Assembly: GCF_014648635.1 (NCBI RefSeq)
Contig: NZ_BMRM01000004.1
Span: 390,955 to 454,954 of the forward strand
Length of the DNA stretch: 64,000 bases
Direction of reading: 5' to 3'
Source: Streptomyces cinerochromogenes
Lineage (GTDB): Bacteria > Actinomycetota > Actinomycetes > Streptomycetales > Streptomycetaceae
Both the position numbers and the translations under genes were made by a program. The notes below the pieces were generated by a model, which was given only the letters and a program-made list of their open reading frames with translations, made no database searches and was not told the DNA's origin. Positions 17,721 to 26,147 of the stretch are shown here, piece after piece (the stretch's first letter is position 1; every line of letters begins with the position of its first letter).

Positions 17721-20700
17721 TTACGGGACAGCCGCGTCGATCGCCTTCACGATGCGCTTGTCCGAGACGGGGTACGCCGTGCCCAGCGCGTGGGCGAAGT
17801 AGCTGACCCGGAGCTCCTCGATCATCCAGCGGATGTCCAGGACCTGCTGCGGCACCGGCCGGCCCTGCGGGAGCTGTTCCAGGAGCCAGGCGTACTCGTC
17901 CTGCATCTCATGGACCTTCTCCATGCGCGTCGTGTCCCGCTGGACGTTCGTCGGCATCTGCTGCAGCCGGCGGTCCGCGGCCACCAGGTAGCGCATGACG
18001 TCGGGCAGCCGCCGTATGCCCGCCCACGTCACGAAACCGGGCTTCACGAGGGCGTCCAGCTGCTTGCGGACGTCCGTCAGGTTCGCGAGCAGCGCGGGGC
18101 TGCCGACGGCCTTCAGGCGGCGCTCACAGGCCTGCCAGGCCGCGAGGACCTGCTGCACCTGGGCGACCGTACGGACCGTGGTGTCCACGATCTCCGCGCG
18201 CACCTTGTCGTACAGCTTCCGGTACGACTCCTCGTCCCACACCGGCCCGCCGAAGTCCGCGATCAGCTTGTCCGCCGCGGCCATCGCGCAGTCGTCGAAC
18301 AGTGCCTGGATCGAGCCGTGCGGATTGGCGGAGAGGGCGAGCTTCTGGGCGTTCGTCAGCTTCTCGGACGCGAACTTCGCCGGGTTCACCGGGATGTTCC
18401 GCAGGATCAGACGGCGGGTGCCCTTCCACATGGCCTCCGCCTGCTCCGCCTCCGTGTCGAAGAGGCGCACCGAGACCGTGTCGCCGTCGTCCACCAGCGC
18501 CGGGTACGCCTTGACCGGCTGGCCGGCCCGGCGCGTCTCGAAGACCCGGGTGAGCGAGCCGATCGTCCAGTCCGTCAGGCCCGTGCGCTCCAGGGACTCG
18601 CCGCCCTCGCGGGAGGCGGTCGCCGCCGCGGCCTGGGAGAGGGCCTTGCGCGCCTTCGGCTTCAGGCGCAGCTTCAGTGCCTCGAGGTCCTTGTCCTCGG
18701 CCAGCTTCCGGCGTCGCTCGTCGACGATCCGGAAGGTGATCTTGAGGTGGTCGGGGACCTTCGCCCAGTCGAAGTCCTCCGCCTCGAACGGCACGCCGAC
18801 CATCCGCTTCAGCTCGCGGGCCATCGTCACCGTCAGCGGCTCCTGCAGGGGCACCGCCTTCTCCAGGAAGGCCTTCGCGTAGTTCGGCGCGGGGACGTAG
18901 TTGCGGCGGATCGGCTTCGGCAGGGAGCGGATCAGCTCCGTCACCACCTCCTCGCGCAGGCCCGGGATCTGCCAGTCGAAGCCCTCGTCCGTGACCTGGT
19001 TGAGGACCTGGAGCGGGATGTGGACCGTCACACCGTCGGCGTCCGCGCCCGGCTCGAACTGGTACGTCACCCGGAACGTGAGCTGCCCCTGTCGCCAGCT
19101 GTCGGGATAGTCGGCCTTGGTGACCGCCTCCGCCGACTCCCGGATGAGCATCTCCCGCTCGAAGTCCAGGAAGTCCGGCTGCTCGTGCCGCTTCCGCTTC
19201 CACCAGGAGTCGAAGTGCGCGCCGGAGACGACGTGTTCGGGTACCCGCTGGTCGTAGAAGTCGAACAGCGTCTCGTCGTCGACCACGATGTCCCGGCGCC
19301 GGGCGCGGTGCTCCAGCTCCTCGACCTCGCTGAGCAGCTTCCGGTTGTCGGCGAAGAACTTGTGGTGCGTGCGCCAGTCGCCCTCCACCAGCGCGTTGCG
19401 GATGAACAGCTCGCGACTCGTCTCCGGGTCGATCCGGCCGTAGTTCACCTTCCGCTGGGCGACGATCGGGACGCCGTACAGCGTCACCTTCTCGTACGCC
19501 ATCACGGCCGCCTGGTCCTTCTCCCAGTGCGGTTCGCTGTACGTCCGCTTGAGCAGGTGCCCGGCCAGCGGCTCGACCCACTCCGGCTCGATCCTGGCGT
19601 TGACCCGCGCCCAGAGGCGGCTCGTCTCCACCAGTTCCGCCGACATCACGAACTTCGGCTGCTTCCTGAACAGCGCCGAGCCCGGGAAGATCGCGAACTT
19701 GGCGTTGCGGGCGCCCAGGTACTCGTTCTTGTTGCCGTCCTTCACGTCCTTCATCCCGATGTGGGAGAGCAGGCCGGCGAGGAGGGAGACGTGGACGCGG
19801 TCGGCGGGGGCGTCGTCCTCGTTGAGGTGGATGCCCATCTGCTTGGCGACCGTCCGCAGCTGGGTGTAGATGTCCTGCCACTCGCGGATGCGCAGGAAGT
19901 TCAGGTACTCCTGCTTGCACATCCGGCGGAAGGACGACGAGCCGCGCTCCTTCTGCTGTTCGCGGATGTAACGCCACAGGTTGAGGTAGGCGAGGAAGTC
20001 GCTGCTCTCGTCCTTGAAGCGGGCGTGCTGCTGGTCGGCCTGCGCCTGCTTCTCGGCGGGGCGCTCGCGCGGGTCCTGGATGGACAGCGCGGCGGCGATG
20101 ACCATGACCTCGCGGACGCAGCCGTTCTTGTCGGCCTCCAGGACCATCCGGGCCAGCCGGGGGTCGACGGGCAGCTGGGCGAGCTTGCGGCCGGTGTCGG
20201 TGAGGCGCTTGCGCGGGTCCTTCTGGGCCGGGTCCAGCGCGCCCAGCTCCTGGAGGAGCTGCACGCCGTCGCGGATGTTGCGGTGGTCCGGCGGGTCGAT
20301 GAAGGGGAACTTCTCGATGTCGCCGAGGCCGGCCGCGGTCATCTGCAGGATGACGGAGGCCAGGTTCGTACGGAGGATCTCCGCGTCCGTGAACTCCGGC
20401 CGGGCGAGGAAGTCCTCCTCGGCGTACAGGCGGATGCAGATGCCGTCGGACGTACGGCCGCAGCGGCCCTTGCGCTGGTTGGCGCTGGCCTGCGAGACCG
20501 GCTCGATCGGCAGGCGCTGCACCTTCGTGCGGTGGCTGTAGCGGCTGATGCGGGCGAAGCCGGGGTCGATGACGTACTTGATGCCCGGGACGGTCAGCGA
20601 GGTCTCGGCGACGTTGGTCGCCAGAACGATCCTGCGCCCGGTGTGCGGCTGGAAGACGCGGTGCTGCTCGGCGTGCGACAGCCGGGCGTAGAGGGGGAGC

Positions 20701-21665
20701 ACCTCCGTGAAGCGGTACTTCTTCTTCTCCAGCGCGTCCGCCGTGTCCCGGATCTCCCGCTCGCCGGAGAGGAAGACGAGGATGTCGCCCGGACCCTCGG
20801 CCTGGAGTTCCTCGACGGCATCGCAGATGGCGGTGATCTGGTCCCGGTCGGCGTCCTCGGAGTCCTCCTCCAGGAGGGGGCGGTAACGGACCTCCACCGG
20901 GTACGTCCGCCCGCTGACCTCGACGATCGGCGCGTCGCCGAAGTGCCGGGAGAAGCGCTCGGGGTCGATGGTCGCCGAGGTGATGACGACCTTCAGGTCC
21001 GGGCGCTTGGGCAGCAGCTGGGCGAGGTAGCCCAGCAGGAAGTCGATGTTGAGGGACCGCTCGTGGGCCTCGTCGATGATGATCGTGTCGTAGGCGCGCA
21101 GCTCGCGGTCGGTCTGGATCTCGGCGAGCAGGATGCCGTCCGTCATCAGCTTGATGAAGGTGGCGTCCGGGTTCACCTGGTCGGTGAAGCGGACCTTCCA
21201 GCCGACGGACTCGCCGAGGGGCGTCCGCAGCTCCTCCGCGACCCGCTCGGCGACGGTCCGGGCGGCGATCCGGCGCGGCTGGGTGTGCCCGATCATGCCG
21301 CGCACGCCGCGGCCCAGCTCCAGACAGATCTTGGGGATCTGCGTGGTCTTGCCGGAACCGGTCTCACCGGCCACGATGACGACCTGGTGATCGCGGATGG
21401 CGGCCGCGATCTCGTCCTTCTTCTGGCTGACCGGCAGCTGTTCGGGATAGGTGACGGCCGGCACGCGGGAGCGGCGCTCGGCCATCCGGGCCTCGGCCCT
21501 GCCGATCTCGCCGTCGATCTCGGCGAGGACGGCGGCACGGGCCTCCGGCTTACGGATCTTGCGCGCGCCCTCCAGCCGCCGTCCGAGCCGGTGCGCGTCG
21601 CGCAGCGACAGCTCGGTCAGACGGGGGGCGAGGGTGCCGAGGGCGGGGGCGGGATGCGTAGACAT
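17721..21665 (-). CDS. hrpA: ATP-dependent RNA helicase HrpA (DEAH box)
   Basis: A 1314-residue DEAH-box helicase of full HrpA length. Walker A GETGSGKT is at about 100-107, DEAH at 198-201, motif III SATID, motif VI QRKGRCGR, then HA2/OB-fold regions and the long DUF3418 C-terminus. In E. coli HrpA resolves stalled ribosomes and processes mRNA; the role in Streptomyces is not established. The ATG at 21665 begins MSTHPAPALG. It is transcribed toward tRNA-Asp, with no evident partner gene. Confidence 0.95.
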   Translation of the reverse strand: MSTHPAPALGTLAPRLTELSLRDAHRLGRRLEGARKIRKPEARAAVLAEIDGEIGRAEARMAERRSRVPAVTYPEQLPVSQKKDEIAAAIRDHQVVIVAGETGSGKTTQIPKICLELGRGVRGMIGHTQPRRIAARTVAERVAEELRTPLGESVGWKVRFTDQVNPDATFIKLMTDGILLAEIQTDRELRAYDTIIIDEAHERSLNIDFLLGYLAQLLPKRPDLKVVITSATIDPERFSRHFGDAPIVEVSGRTYPVEVRYRPLLEEDSEDADRDQITAICDAVEELQAEGPGDILVFLSGEREIRDTADALEKKKYRFTEVLPLYARLSHAEQHRVFQPHTGRRIVLATNVAETSLTVPGIKYVIDPGFARISRYSHRTKVQRLPIEPVSQASANQRKGRCGRTSDGICIRLYAEEDFLARPEFTDAEILRTNLASVILQMTAAGLGDIEKFPFIDPPDHRNIRDGVQLLQELGALDPAQKDPRKRLTDTGRKLAQLPVDPRLARMVLEADKNGCVREVMVIAAALSIQDPRERPAEKQAQADQQHARFKDESSDFLAYLNLWRYIREQQKERGSSSFRRMCKQEYLNFLRIREWQDIYTQLRTVAKQMGIHLNEDDAPADRVHVSLLAGLLSHIGMKDVKDGNKNEYLGARNAKFAIFPGSALFRKQPKFVMSAELVETSRLWARVNARIEPEWVEPLAGHLLKRTYSEPHWEKDQAAVMAYEKVTLYGVPIVAQRKVNYGRIDPETSRELFIRNALVEGDWRTHHKFFADNRKLLSEVEELEHRARRRDIVVDDETLFDFYDQRVPEHVVSGAHFDSWWKRKRHEQPDFLDFEREMLIRESAEAVTKADYPDSWRQGQLTFRVTYQFEPGADADGVTVHIPLQVLNQVTDEGFDWQIPGLREEVVTELIRSLPKPIRRNYVPAPNYAKAFLEKAVPLQEPLTVTMARELKRMVGVPFEAEDFDWAKVPDHLKITFRIVDERRRKLAEDKDLEALKLRLKPKARKALSQAAAATASREGGESLERTGLTDWTIGSLTRVFETRRAGQPVKAYPALVDDGDTVSVRLFDTEAEQAEAMWKGTRRLILRNIPVNPAKFASEKLTNAQKLALSANPHGSIQALFDDCAMAAADKLIADFGGPVWDEESYRKLYDKVRAEIVDTTVRTVAQVQQVLAAWQACERRLKAVGSPALLANLTDVRKQLDALVKPGFVTWAGIRRLPDVMRYLVAADRRLQQMPTNVQRDTTRMEKVHEMQDEYAWLLEQLPQGRPVPQQVLDIRWMIEELRVSYFAHALGTAYPVSDKRIVKAIDAAVP

Positions 21666-21753
21666 ACGCGATCCAGGATCTCACCTCGGCGGAAAATCAT
21701 GCGAGCCATTTGACTCGGGGCGAGATGTCATGTGATGACCTAGCGTGGTCGCT

Positions 21754-22830
21754 ATGTCCGATTCCCCGCACGGAGAGCACGGTCGCCCCCCGACCCGCGC
21801 GGAACGCTGGACGGCGTTCCGGGAGTCCCCCTTCCTGCCCGCCACCGTCCTCCTGGTCATCCTCGCCGCGGCGGCCGGCCTCTTCGCCGGGTCCTACACC
21901 TACGCCATGGCCAACCCCACCCCGCACAGCATCCCCGCGGCGGTGACCGGCGCCCCCGACCGGCCGGCGGCCCGGCGGTTCATCGACGCCATGGAACAGG
22001 TGCTGCACGCCTCCGTGAAGCTGCACCCGTACGGCAGCCGCCGGGAGGCGGTGCGTGCGGTGGACGAACAGCGGGAGTTCGCGGTGATCGACGCGCCCGC
22101 CGACGGCAGGACGATCACCCTGGAGGTGTCCGGGGCGTCCGGGGCGACCGTCGCCCAGCTGCTCGGCCAGGCGGCGCTGAAGGCCGGCAAGGCCACCGGC
22201 ACCACCGTGGTGGTCCACGACCTCAAGCCGCTGCAGAAGGGCGACCCCAGAGGACTGGCGATCTTCTACATCTCCCTCGCCGCCGTGATCGTCGGGTTCG
22301 TCGGTGCCATCCAGCTCAGCGTGCACGCGTCGGCGCTGAACCCCCTGGAGCGGATCGCCTTCACCGTGGCCTACGCCGTGCTCGGCGGGTTCACGATCGC
22401 CGCGGTGGTGGACTGGCTGCTGGGCGCGCTGAGGCTGCCGTTCGTGGAGTCGTGGGCGATCCTCGCCTTCACCATGTTCACCACGGGCATGGTGTTCACG
22501 ATGTTCAACACCCTGGTCGGGCGCTGGGCCATGCTGCCGACCTGGGGCCTGATGGTGCTGCTGGGCAACCCGTCGTCCGGCGGGGCCGTCTCCTGGCCGC
22601 TGCTGCCGTCGCCGCTCGGCACGATCGGCCGCTGGCTGCCGCCCGGCGCCTCGGTGAACGCCCAGCACACCGCGGTGTACTTCCGCGGTCACCAGCACGC
22701 CTTCCCGTTCCTGGTGCTGGCCGGCTGGGCGGTCGTGTCCTGCGCGGTCTTCCTGATCTGGCGCCATCGCCATCCCGGGGGCAGACCGACCGGTGCGGCG
22801 CACGCGGCCCAGGACCGGCGGCGGCCCTAG
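21754..22830 (+). CDS. Membrane protein, ABC-2/DUF3533-like
   Basis: 358 residues. One N-terminal membrane helix (ATVLLVILAAAAGLFAGSYTYA) precedes an extracytoplasmic region of about 130 residues and five more helices (IFYISLAAVIVGFVGAIQL to WAVVSCAVFLIW). This layout resembles YhgE/Pip-type or DUF3533 proteins related to ABC-2 permeases. The motif NPSSGGAVSWPLLP near the end is typical of the group. No ATPase is adjacent. The function is unknown. Confidence 0.8.
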   Translation: MSDSPHGEHGRPPTRAERWTAFRESPFLPATVLLVILAAAAGLFAGSYTYAMANPTPHSIPAAVTGAPDRPAARRFIDAMEQVLHASVKLHPYGSRREAVRAVDEQREFAVIDAPADGRTITLEVSGASGATVAQLLGQAALKAGKATGTTVVVHDLKPLQKGDPRGLAIFYISLAAVIVGFVGAIQLSVHASALNPLERIAFTVAYAVLGGFTIAAVVDWLLGALRLPFVESWAILAFTMFTTGMVFTMFNTLVGRWAMLPTWGLMVLLGNPSSGGAVSWPLLPSPLGTIGRWLPPGASVNAQHTAVYFRGHQHAFPFLVLAGWAVVSCAVFLIWRHRHPGGRPTGAAHAAQDRRRP

Positions 22831-23150
22831 GGGGTGCGCTGGGCGGGCGGGGCCGGCGGGGCGGCCGGTTCGGGGTGCCTGCGGGAGGGGCCGTCCCCGA
22901 GCGCGATCGACCGCGCGGTGTTGGAGACGGCCTTGATGCCCAGGTAGGCCGTGGTCAGGCTGCTGACGGCGGTGAACGCGGCGGTGAGGACGCCGACGAT
23001 CACCGCCTTGTCGCCGTCGAGCCGCCACACGCCGACGACCGCCACCGCGGCGATCGCGAGATTGCTGACGACGACCGCGAGCAGCCCGTACCGGGCCCGG
23101 TCCTTCTCCAGCTCGGTGTCCCGGATGGCTCCGGCCTCGTCCCGGCCCAT
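22827..23150 (-). CDS. Small two-helix membrane protein
   Basis: 107 residues: a charged N-terminus (RDTELEKDRARYG), helix GLLAVVVSNLAIAAVAVVGVW, helix AVIVGVLTAAFTAVSSLTTAYLG and a Pro/Ala-rich tail. GGGAG precedes the ATG. It is convergent with the previous membrane gene and overlaps its end by 4 bp. The function is unknown. Confidence 0.75.
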   Translation of the reverse strand: MGRDEAGAIRDTELEKDRARYGLLAVVVSNLAIAAVAVVGVWRLDGDKAVIVGVLTAAFTAVSSLTTAYLGIKAVSNTARSIALGDGPSRRHPEPAAPPAPPAQRTP

Positions 23151-23222
23151 GTCTCCCCCCGCCCCCGCGCACCACGCGCGGCCAGCCTGAACGTAGCGCC
23201 GGCCGGGCGCGGTGCCAAGGCG

Positions 23223-24845
23223 TCACCGGACGTCGACGTAGTCCTCGGTGCCGCTGCCGACGAAGTGCCTGCTGTCGGGGTACAGGAAGACGGGCACCCA
23301 GGTGCCGTCCTGCCGGGCCGTGAAGCCCTTGCTGAAGGACCCGCTGCTCTTCGTGGTGACCGTGGACATCAGGTACCAGCTCTTGGCGCCCTTGGGCCGG
23401 AAGAGGATCTGGACCTTCTTGCCGCCGTACGCCTTCCAGGTGCCGGAGCCGACCGGCCGCTCCTGGAGCACGCCCTTGACGGTGATGGTCCGGCCCTTGG
23501 TCACCGGCTCGGGGGAGGCGTTGGCGTCCTTGATCCGGGTGAGGGCGCGGTTGCGGCGCAGGCTGTTGCTGGTGGTGCCCTTGATGTCCTTGGTGGTGGA
23601 ACCGGCGTACCGCAGCCGCCAGTAGCCGTCCGTGTAGCCGGGCACCTTGTCGGCGGTGAACTGGGAGCCGAAGCCGGCCTTCACGGTCTTCTCCGTGGTC
23701 CAGTTCGTCTTGCCGTTGGCCGAGTACTGGATGTCGACGCTCGCCTGGTCGTTGACGTCACGGCCGATCAGATCGAGCGTGCCGGTGACCTTGAGCTGCG
23801 CGTACTTGTCCAGCGAGGCGGTGAAGCCGGAGAACTTCGTCGTCGCCGTGACCGCCGCGGTGACGTCCGCCGTGCTGTGCTGGGCGAAGGGCGTGTACGA
23901 CGTGAAGGCGATCTCGTAGACGCTCTTGCTGCCGTACGGGGTCCGCACGAAGGAGAAGCGGCCGTTCGCGTCGGTCGTGGTGTCGACCGGGCTGCAGGTG
24001 CTGCACTCCTTGTAGTCCATCTCCAGCGGGATGCCGGAGAGCGGCTTCCACTCCTCGCCGACCTGGTACTGGAGCGTGCCGGTGACCTTGATCTTCTCGC
24101 CGGTGGTGACGTGGAAGCTGCTCTGGTCCAGGACCATCCGGGTCGGCGCGGCCTTCGGCCGGACGTCGATCCAGGAGCTGGCGGCGAAGCCGAGGCCGCC
24201 GTTGTAGTCGGCGAAGACCCAGCCGGCCTGGGCCAGCTGGTGGGGGACGGCGAAGTGGCCGGCCTCGTCGGTGACGGCGGTCGCCTTCCCGCTGCCCCCG
24301 TCGAACGTGAGGTCCACGGAGGCACCGGGCAGCGGCTCGGTCTCCCGGGTGCTGGGGTCGCGGACGACCATGTCGCCGGCGGCCGTGATCGTCTGGTGCT
24401 CGATGTCCGGCTCGGCCGGCGTGACGGCGAAGCCGCTGAAGACGGGCTGCTTCTGGTAGTGCAGCGTGCCCGCGTCCTTCTGGACGGTGGTCTCGCCGGA
24501 GCCGTCCGTCGCCTCGACGTCGACGGTGTAGTCGCCGAGGGCGTCCAGGTGGATCGGCTGGGACGCCCAGACGGCGTCCCACGAGCTGGACTCGTACCGC
24601 TTCGTGAAGTCGGTGATCGTGGCCACCGGGGCGTCGGTCCCGCTGCTCCCGGCCGGGCGGAGCGTCGCGACGAGCTTGCTGACCTCGCCGCTGAAGTTCA
24701 GGCGCACGTCGAGGACGGACCAGTCGGCCTGGTCGCTGTAGGCGCTCTTCACCGTGGGTCCCGCGGCATGGGCGGTGCCGGGCAGGGCGAGCGAGGCGAC
24801 CAGCACGGCGCCTGCCGTCACCAACCCTCTGGAGATCTGTCTCAA
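23223..24845 (-). CDS. Secreted Ig-like multi-domain protein
   Basis: About 540 residues with a Sec signal peptide (SRGLVTAGAVLVASLALPG then cleavage near TAHA-AG). The mature protein is a string of beta-rich segments resembling bacterial Ig-like domains (KIKVTGTLQYQVGEEWKPLSG, RTITVKGVLQERPVGSGTWKAYGGK). One CSTC pair (KECSTCSPV) could form a disulfide. The TTG at 24845 is preferred because GAGGGG lies 5 bp before it; a GTG two codons upstream overlaps that site. A surface or adhesive role is guessed only. Confidence 0.8.
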   Translation of the reverse strand: MRQISRGLVTAGAVLVASLALPGTAHAAGPTVKSAYSDQADWSVLDVRLNFSGEVSKLVATLRPAGSSGTDAPVATITDFTKRYESSSWDAVWASQPIHLDALGDYTVDVEATDGSGETTVQKDAGTLHYQKQPVFSGFAVTPAEPDIEHQTITAAGDMVVRDPSTRETEPLPGASVDLTFDGGSGKATAVTDEAGHFAVPHQLAQAGWVFADYNGGLGFAASSWIDVRPKAAPTRMVLDQSSFHVTTGEKIKVTGTLQYQVGEEWKPLSGIPLEMDYKECSTCSPVDTTTDANGRFSFVRTPYGSKSVYEIAFTSYTPFAQHSTADVTAAVTATTKFSGFTASLDKYAQLKVTGTLDLIGRDVNDQASVDIQYSANGKTNWTTEKTVKAGFGSQFTADKVPGYTDGYWRLRYAGSTTKDIKGTTSNSLRRNRALTRIKDANASPEPVTKGRTITVKGVLQERPVGSGTWKAYGGKKVQILFRPKGAKSWYLMSTVTTKSSGSFSKGFTARQDGTWVPVFLYPDSRHFVGSGTEDYVDVR

Positions 24846-24871
24846 GTACACCCCTCAGGGTTCCAGGACGA

Positions 24872-24913
24872 CGAGAACCCCCTCCTCCCCTTGAGCGGGA
24901 GCGGGGGTTCTCG
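24872..24913 (-). terminator. Hairpin downstream of the YGSN-motif gene
   Basis: An 11-bp stem CGAGAACCCCC with its complement (24872-24882 with 24903-24913) and a 20-base loop that can itself pair. It lies after the minus-strand gene ending at 25007 and before the next minus-strand start. Confidence 0.7.
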
Positions 24914-25006
24914 CCAAAGTGGCCTGATCGTACTGGCCGGGGGTGGTCCGGACCAGAGGTGGGTGGGGTCCTGCCTGACGGCGTGCCCCGCCCCGGTGAC
25001 CGGTCC

Positions 25007-25666
25007 CTAGTTGAGGAGAGCGGCGATCTCCTCCGGCGACCAGTGGTCGGTCGCGCCGGGGCAGGCCGCGACGTAGGAGGAGATCGCTTCCCTGTCCCAT
25101 GCCCCGGCGGAGAGCAAGCCCGTGGCGAGGAAGCGGACGTAGGCGGCGGAGGGGGCGACCCACGGCACGTCGTTCATGCCCCACGGCGCTGTGAAGGTCA
25201 GCACCGGCAGGCCGTCGATCTGACCCGCGCAGACGAGCGTTTCGTAGCGGCCCTCGCCCAGGACGGCACGCCCCCGGCCGAGGACGTCCACCAGGTCCAG
25301 GTCCCTGCCCGGCGTCCGGTACATCTCCTGGGCGGCGATGTCGGCGAACTGGTCGGTGGTCACCAGGTGCGCCCGGGCCAGTACGCGCCCGTCCACCCCC
25401 GGGTCGTAGAAGGCACGTCCGCCTCCCCACACGCGGGACTCGGTGGCGAAGTACATCGCGCCGGTCAGCTCCACGGGGAGCGACCGGGCCGGCATGGCCG
25501 GGTTGCGGCAGCCCGGGTACTCCCTGGCCGCGCCGGGCGGGCGCCCGCCCTGGAGGTAGGCGGCGAGGCGGTCCAGGTGGGTGTTGGAGCCGTAGGAGGT
25601 GTACCAGACGCGCTCGGGGTGCCGGTCGAGCGGCAGGGCCGGGTCGATGCTCGGTAAGGCCTTCAC
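25007..25666 (-). CDS. Gamma-glutamylcyclotransferase-fold protein
   Basis: About 219 residues. VWYTSYGSNTHLDRL carries the YGSN signature of the gamma-glutamylcyclotransferase (GGCT/AIG2) fold, and FYDPGVDGRV and YETLVCAG follow as expected. I recall close relatives being labelled histone deacetylase in databases, which this sequence does not support. The substrate is unknown. An open frame continues to 25747, but that start lies inside the tRNA terminator, so the GTG at 25666 is chosen with moderate certainty. Confidence 0.75.
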   Translation of the reverse strand: MKALPSIDPALPLDRHPERVWYTSYGSNTHLDRLAAYLQGGRPPGAAREYPGCRNPAMPARSLPVELTGAMYFATESRVWGGGRAFYDPGVDGRVLARAHLVTTDQFADIAAQEMYRTPGRDLDLVDVLGRGRAVLGEGRYETLVCAGQIDGLPVLTFTAPWGMNDVPWVAPSAAYVRFLATGLLSAGAWDREAISSYVAACPGATDHWSPEEIAALLN

Positions 25667-25732
25667 CTGGGGGCTGCTCCGTCGGCGTACCGGGGGCGGG
25701 GCGGGGACGTGTCGGGGGCGGGCGGGTATGAA

Positions 25733-25766
25733 AGAGGCCCTCTCCACGATCGTGGAGAGGGCCTCT
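25733..25766 (-). terminator. Terminator of the tRNA-Glu-Asp-Phe cluster
   Basis: A perfect 34-bp palindrome (15-bp stem with a GATC loop), starting 20 bp beyond the 3' end of tRNA-Phe. Confidence 0.9.
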
Positions 25767-25785
25767 GCCCTGGTCAGGGCGGCTG

Positions 25786-25859
25786 TGGCTGGGGCCGGGG
25801 TCGAACCGGCGACCTTCCGCTTTTCAGGCGGACGCTCGTACCAACTGAGCTACCCAGCC
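25786..25859 (-). tRNA. tRNA-Phe(GAA)
   Basis: 74 nt. Acceptor GGCTGGG pairs with CCCAGCC, anticodon loop CTGAAAA gives GAA, T-loop TTCGACC. It is last of a three-tRNA run transcribed leftward. Confidence 0.96.
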
Positions 25860-25862
25860 ACG

Positions 25863-25880
25863 GTGTTTCACGTGAAACAC
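25863..25880. other. parS centromere-like site
   Basis: GTGTTTCACGTGAAACAC is a perfect 18-bp palindrome containing the exact bacterial parS consensus TGTTTCACGTGAAACA. It lies in the 24-bp spacer between tRNA-Asp and tRNA-Phe. ParB loads on such sites and spreads, and in Streptomyces parS sites cluster around oriC for segregation during sporulation. It is the only copy noticed in this window. Confidence 0.93.
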
Positions 25881-25883
25881 CAG

Positions 25884-25958
25884 CGGTCCTGACGGGATTT
25901 GAACCCGCGGCCTCCACCTTGACAGGGTGGCGAGCACTCCAAACTGCTCCACAGGACC
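25884..25958 (-). tRNA. tRNA-Asp(GTC), copy 2
   Basis: 75 nt, same sequence as copy 1 at 17552-17626, anticodon GTC. It lies between tRNA-Glu and the parS site. The flanks differ from copy 1 and there is no repeat array here. Confidence 0.97.
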
Positions 25959-25994
25959 AAGCGTGTGTGCAACAGTGTCGCACACGGTATTGCG

Positions 25995-26067
25995 TGCCCC
26001 CAACGGGATTCGAACCCGTGCTACCGCCTTGAAAGGGCGGCGTCCTAGGCCGCTAGACGATGAGGGC
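25995..26067 (-). tRNA. tRNA-Glu(TTC)
   Basis: 73 nt. Acceptor GCCCTCA pairs with TGGGGGC (one T-G), anticodon loop CTTTCAA gives TTC, T-loop TTCGAAT. It is first in the leftward tRNA-Glu-Asp-Phe run. Confidence 0.96.
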
Positions 26068-26147
26068 TATCGGCCCGCCTGGGCGCTTCTCAGCGCGTCG
26101 GGGACGTGAGAAGCATATGGGATGGCGAGGGGTATCGCCAAAACGGT

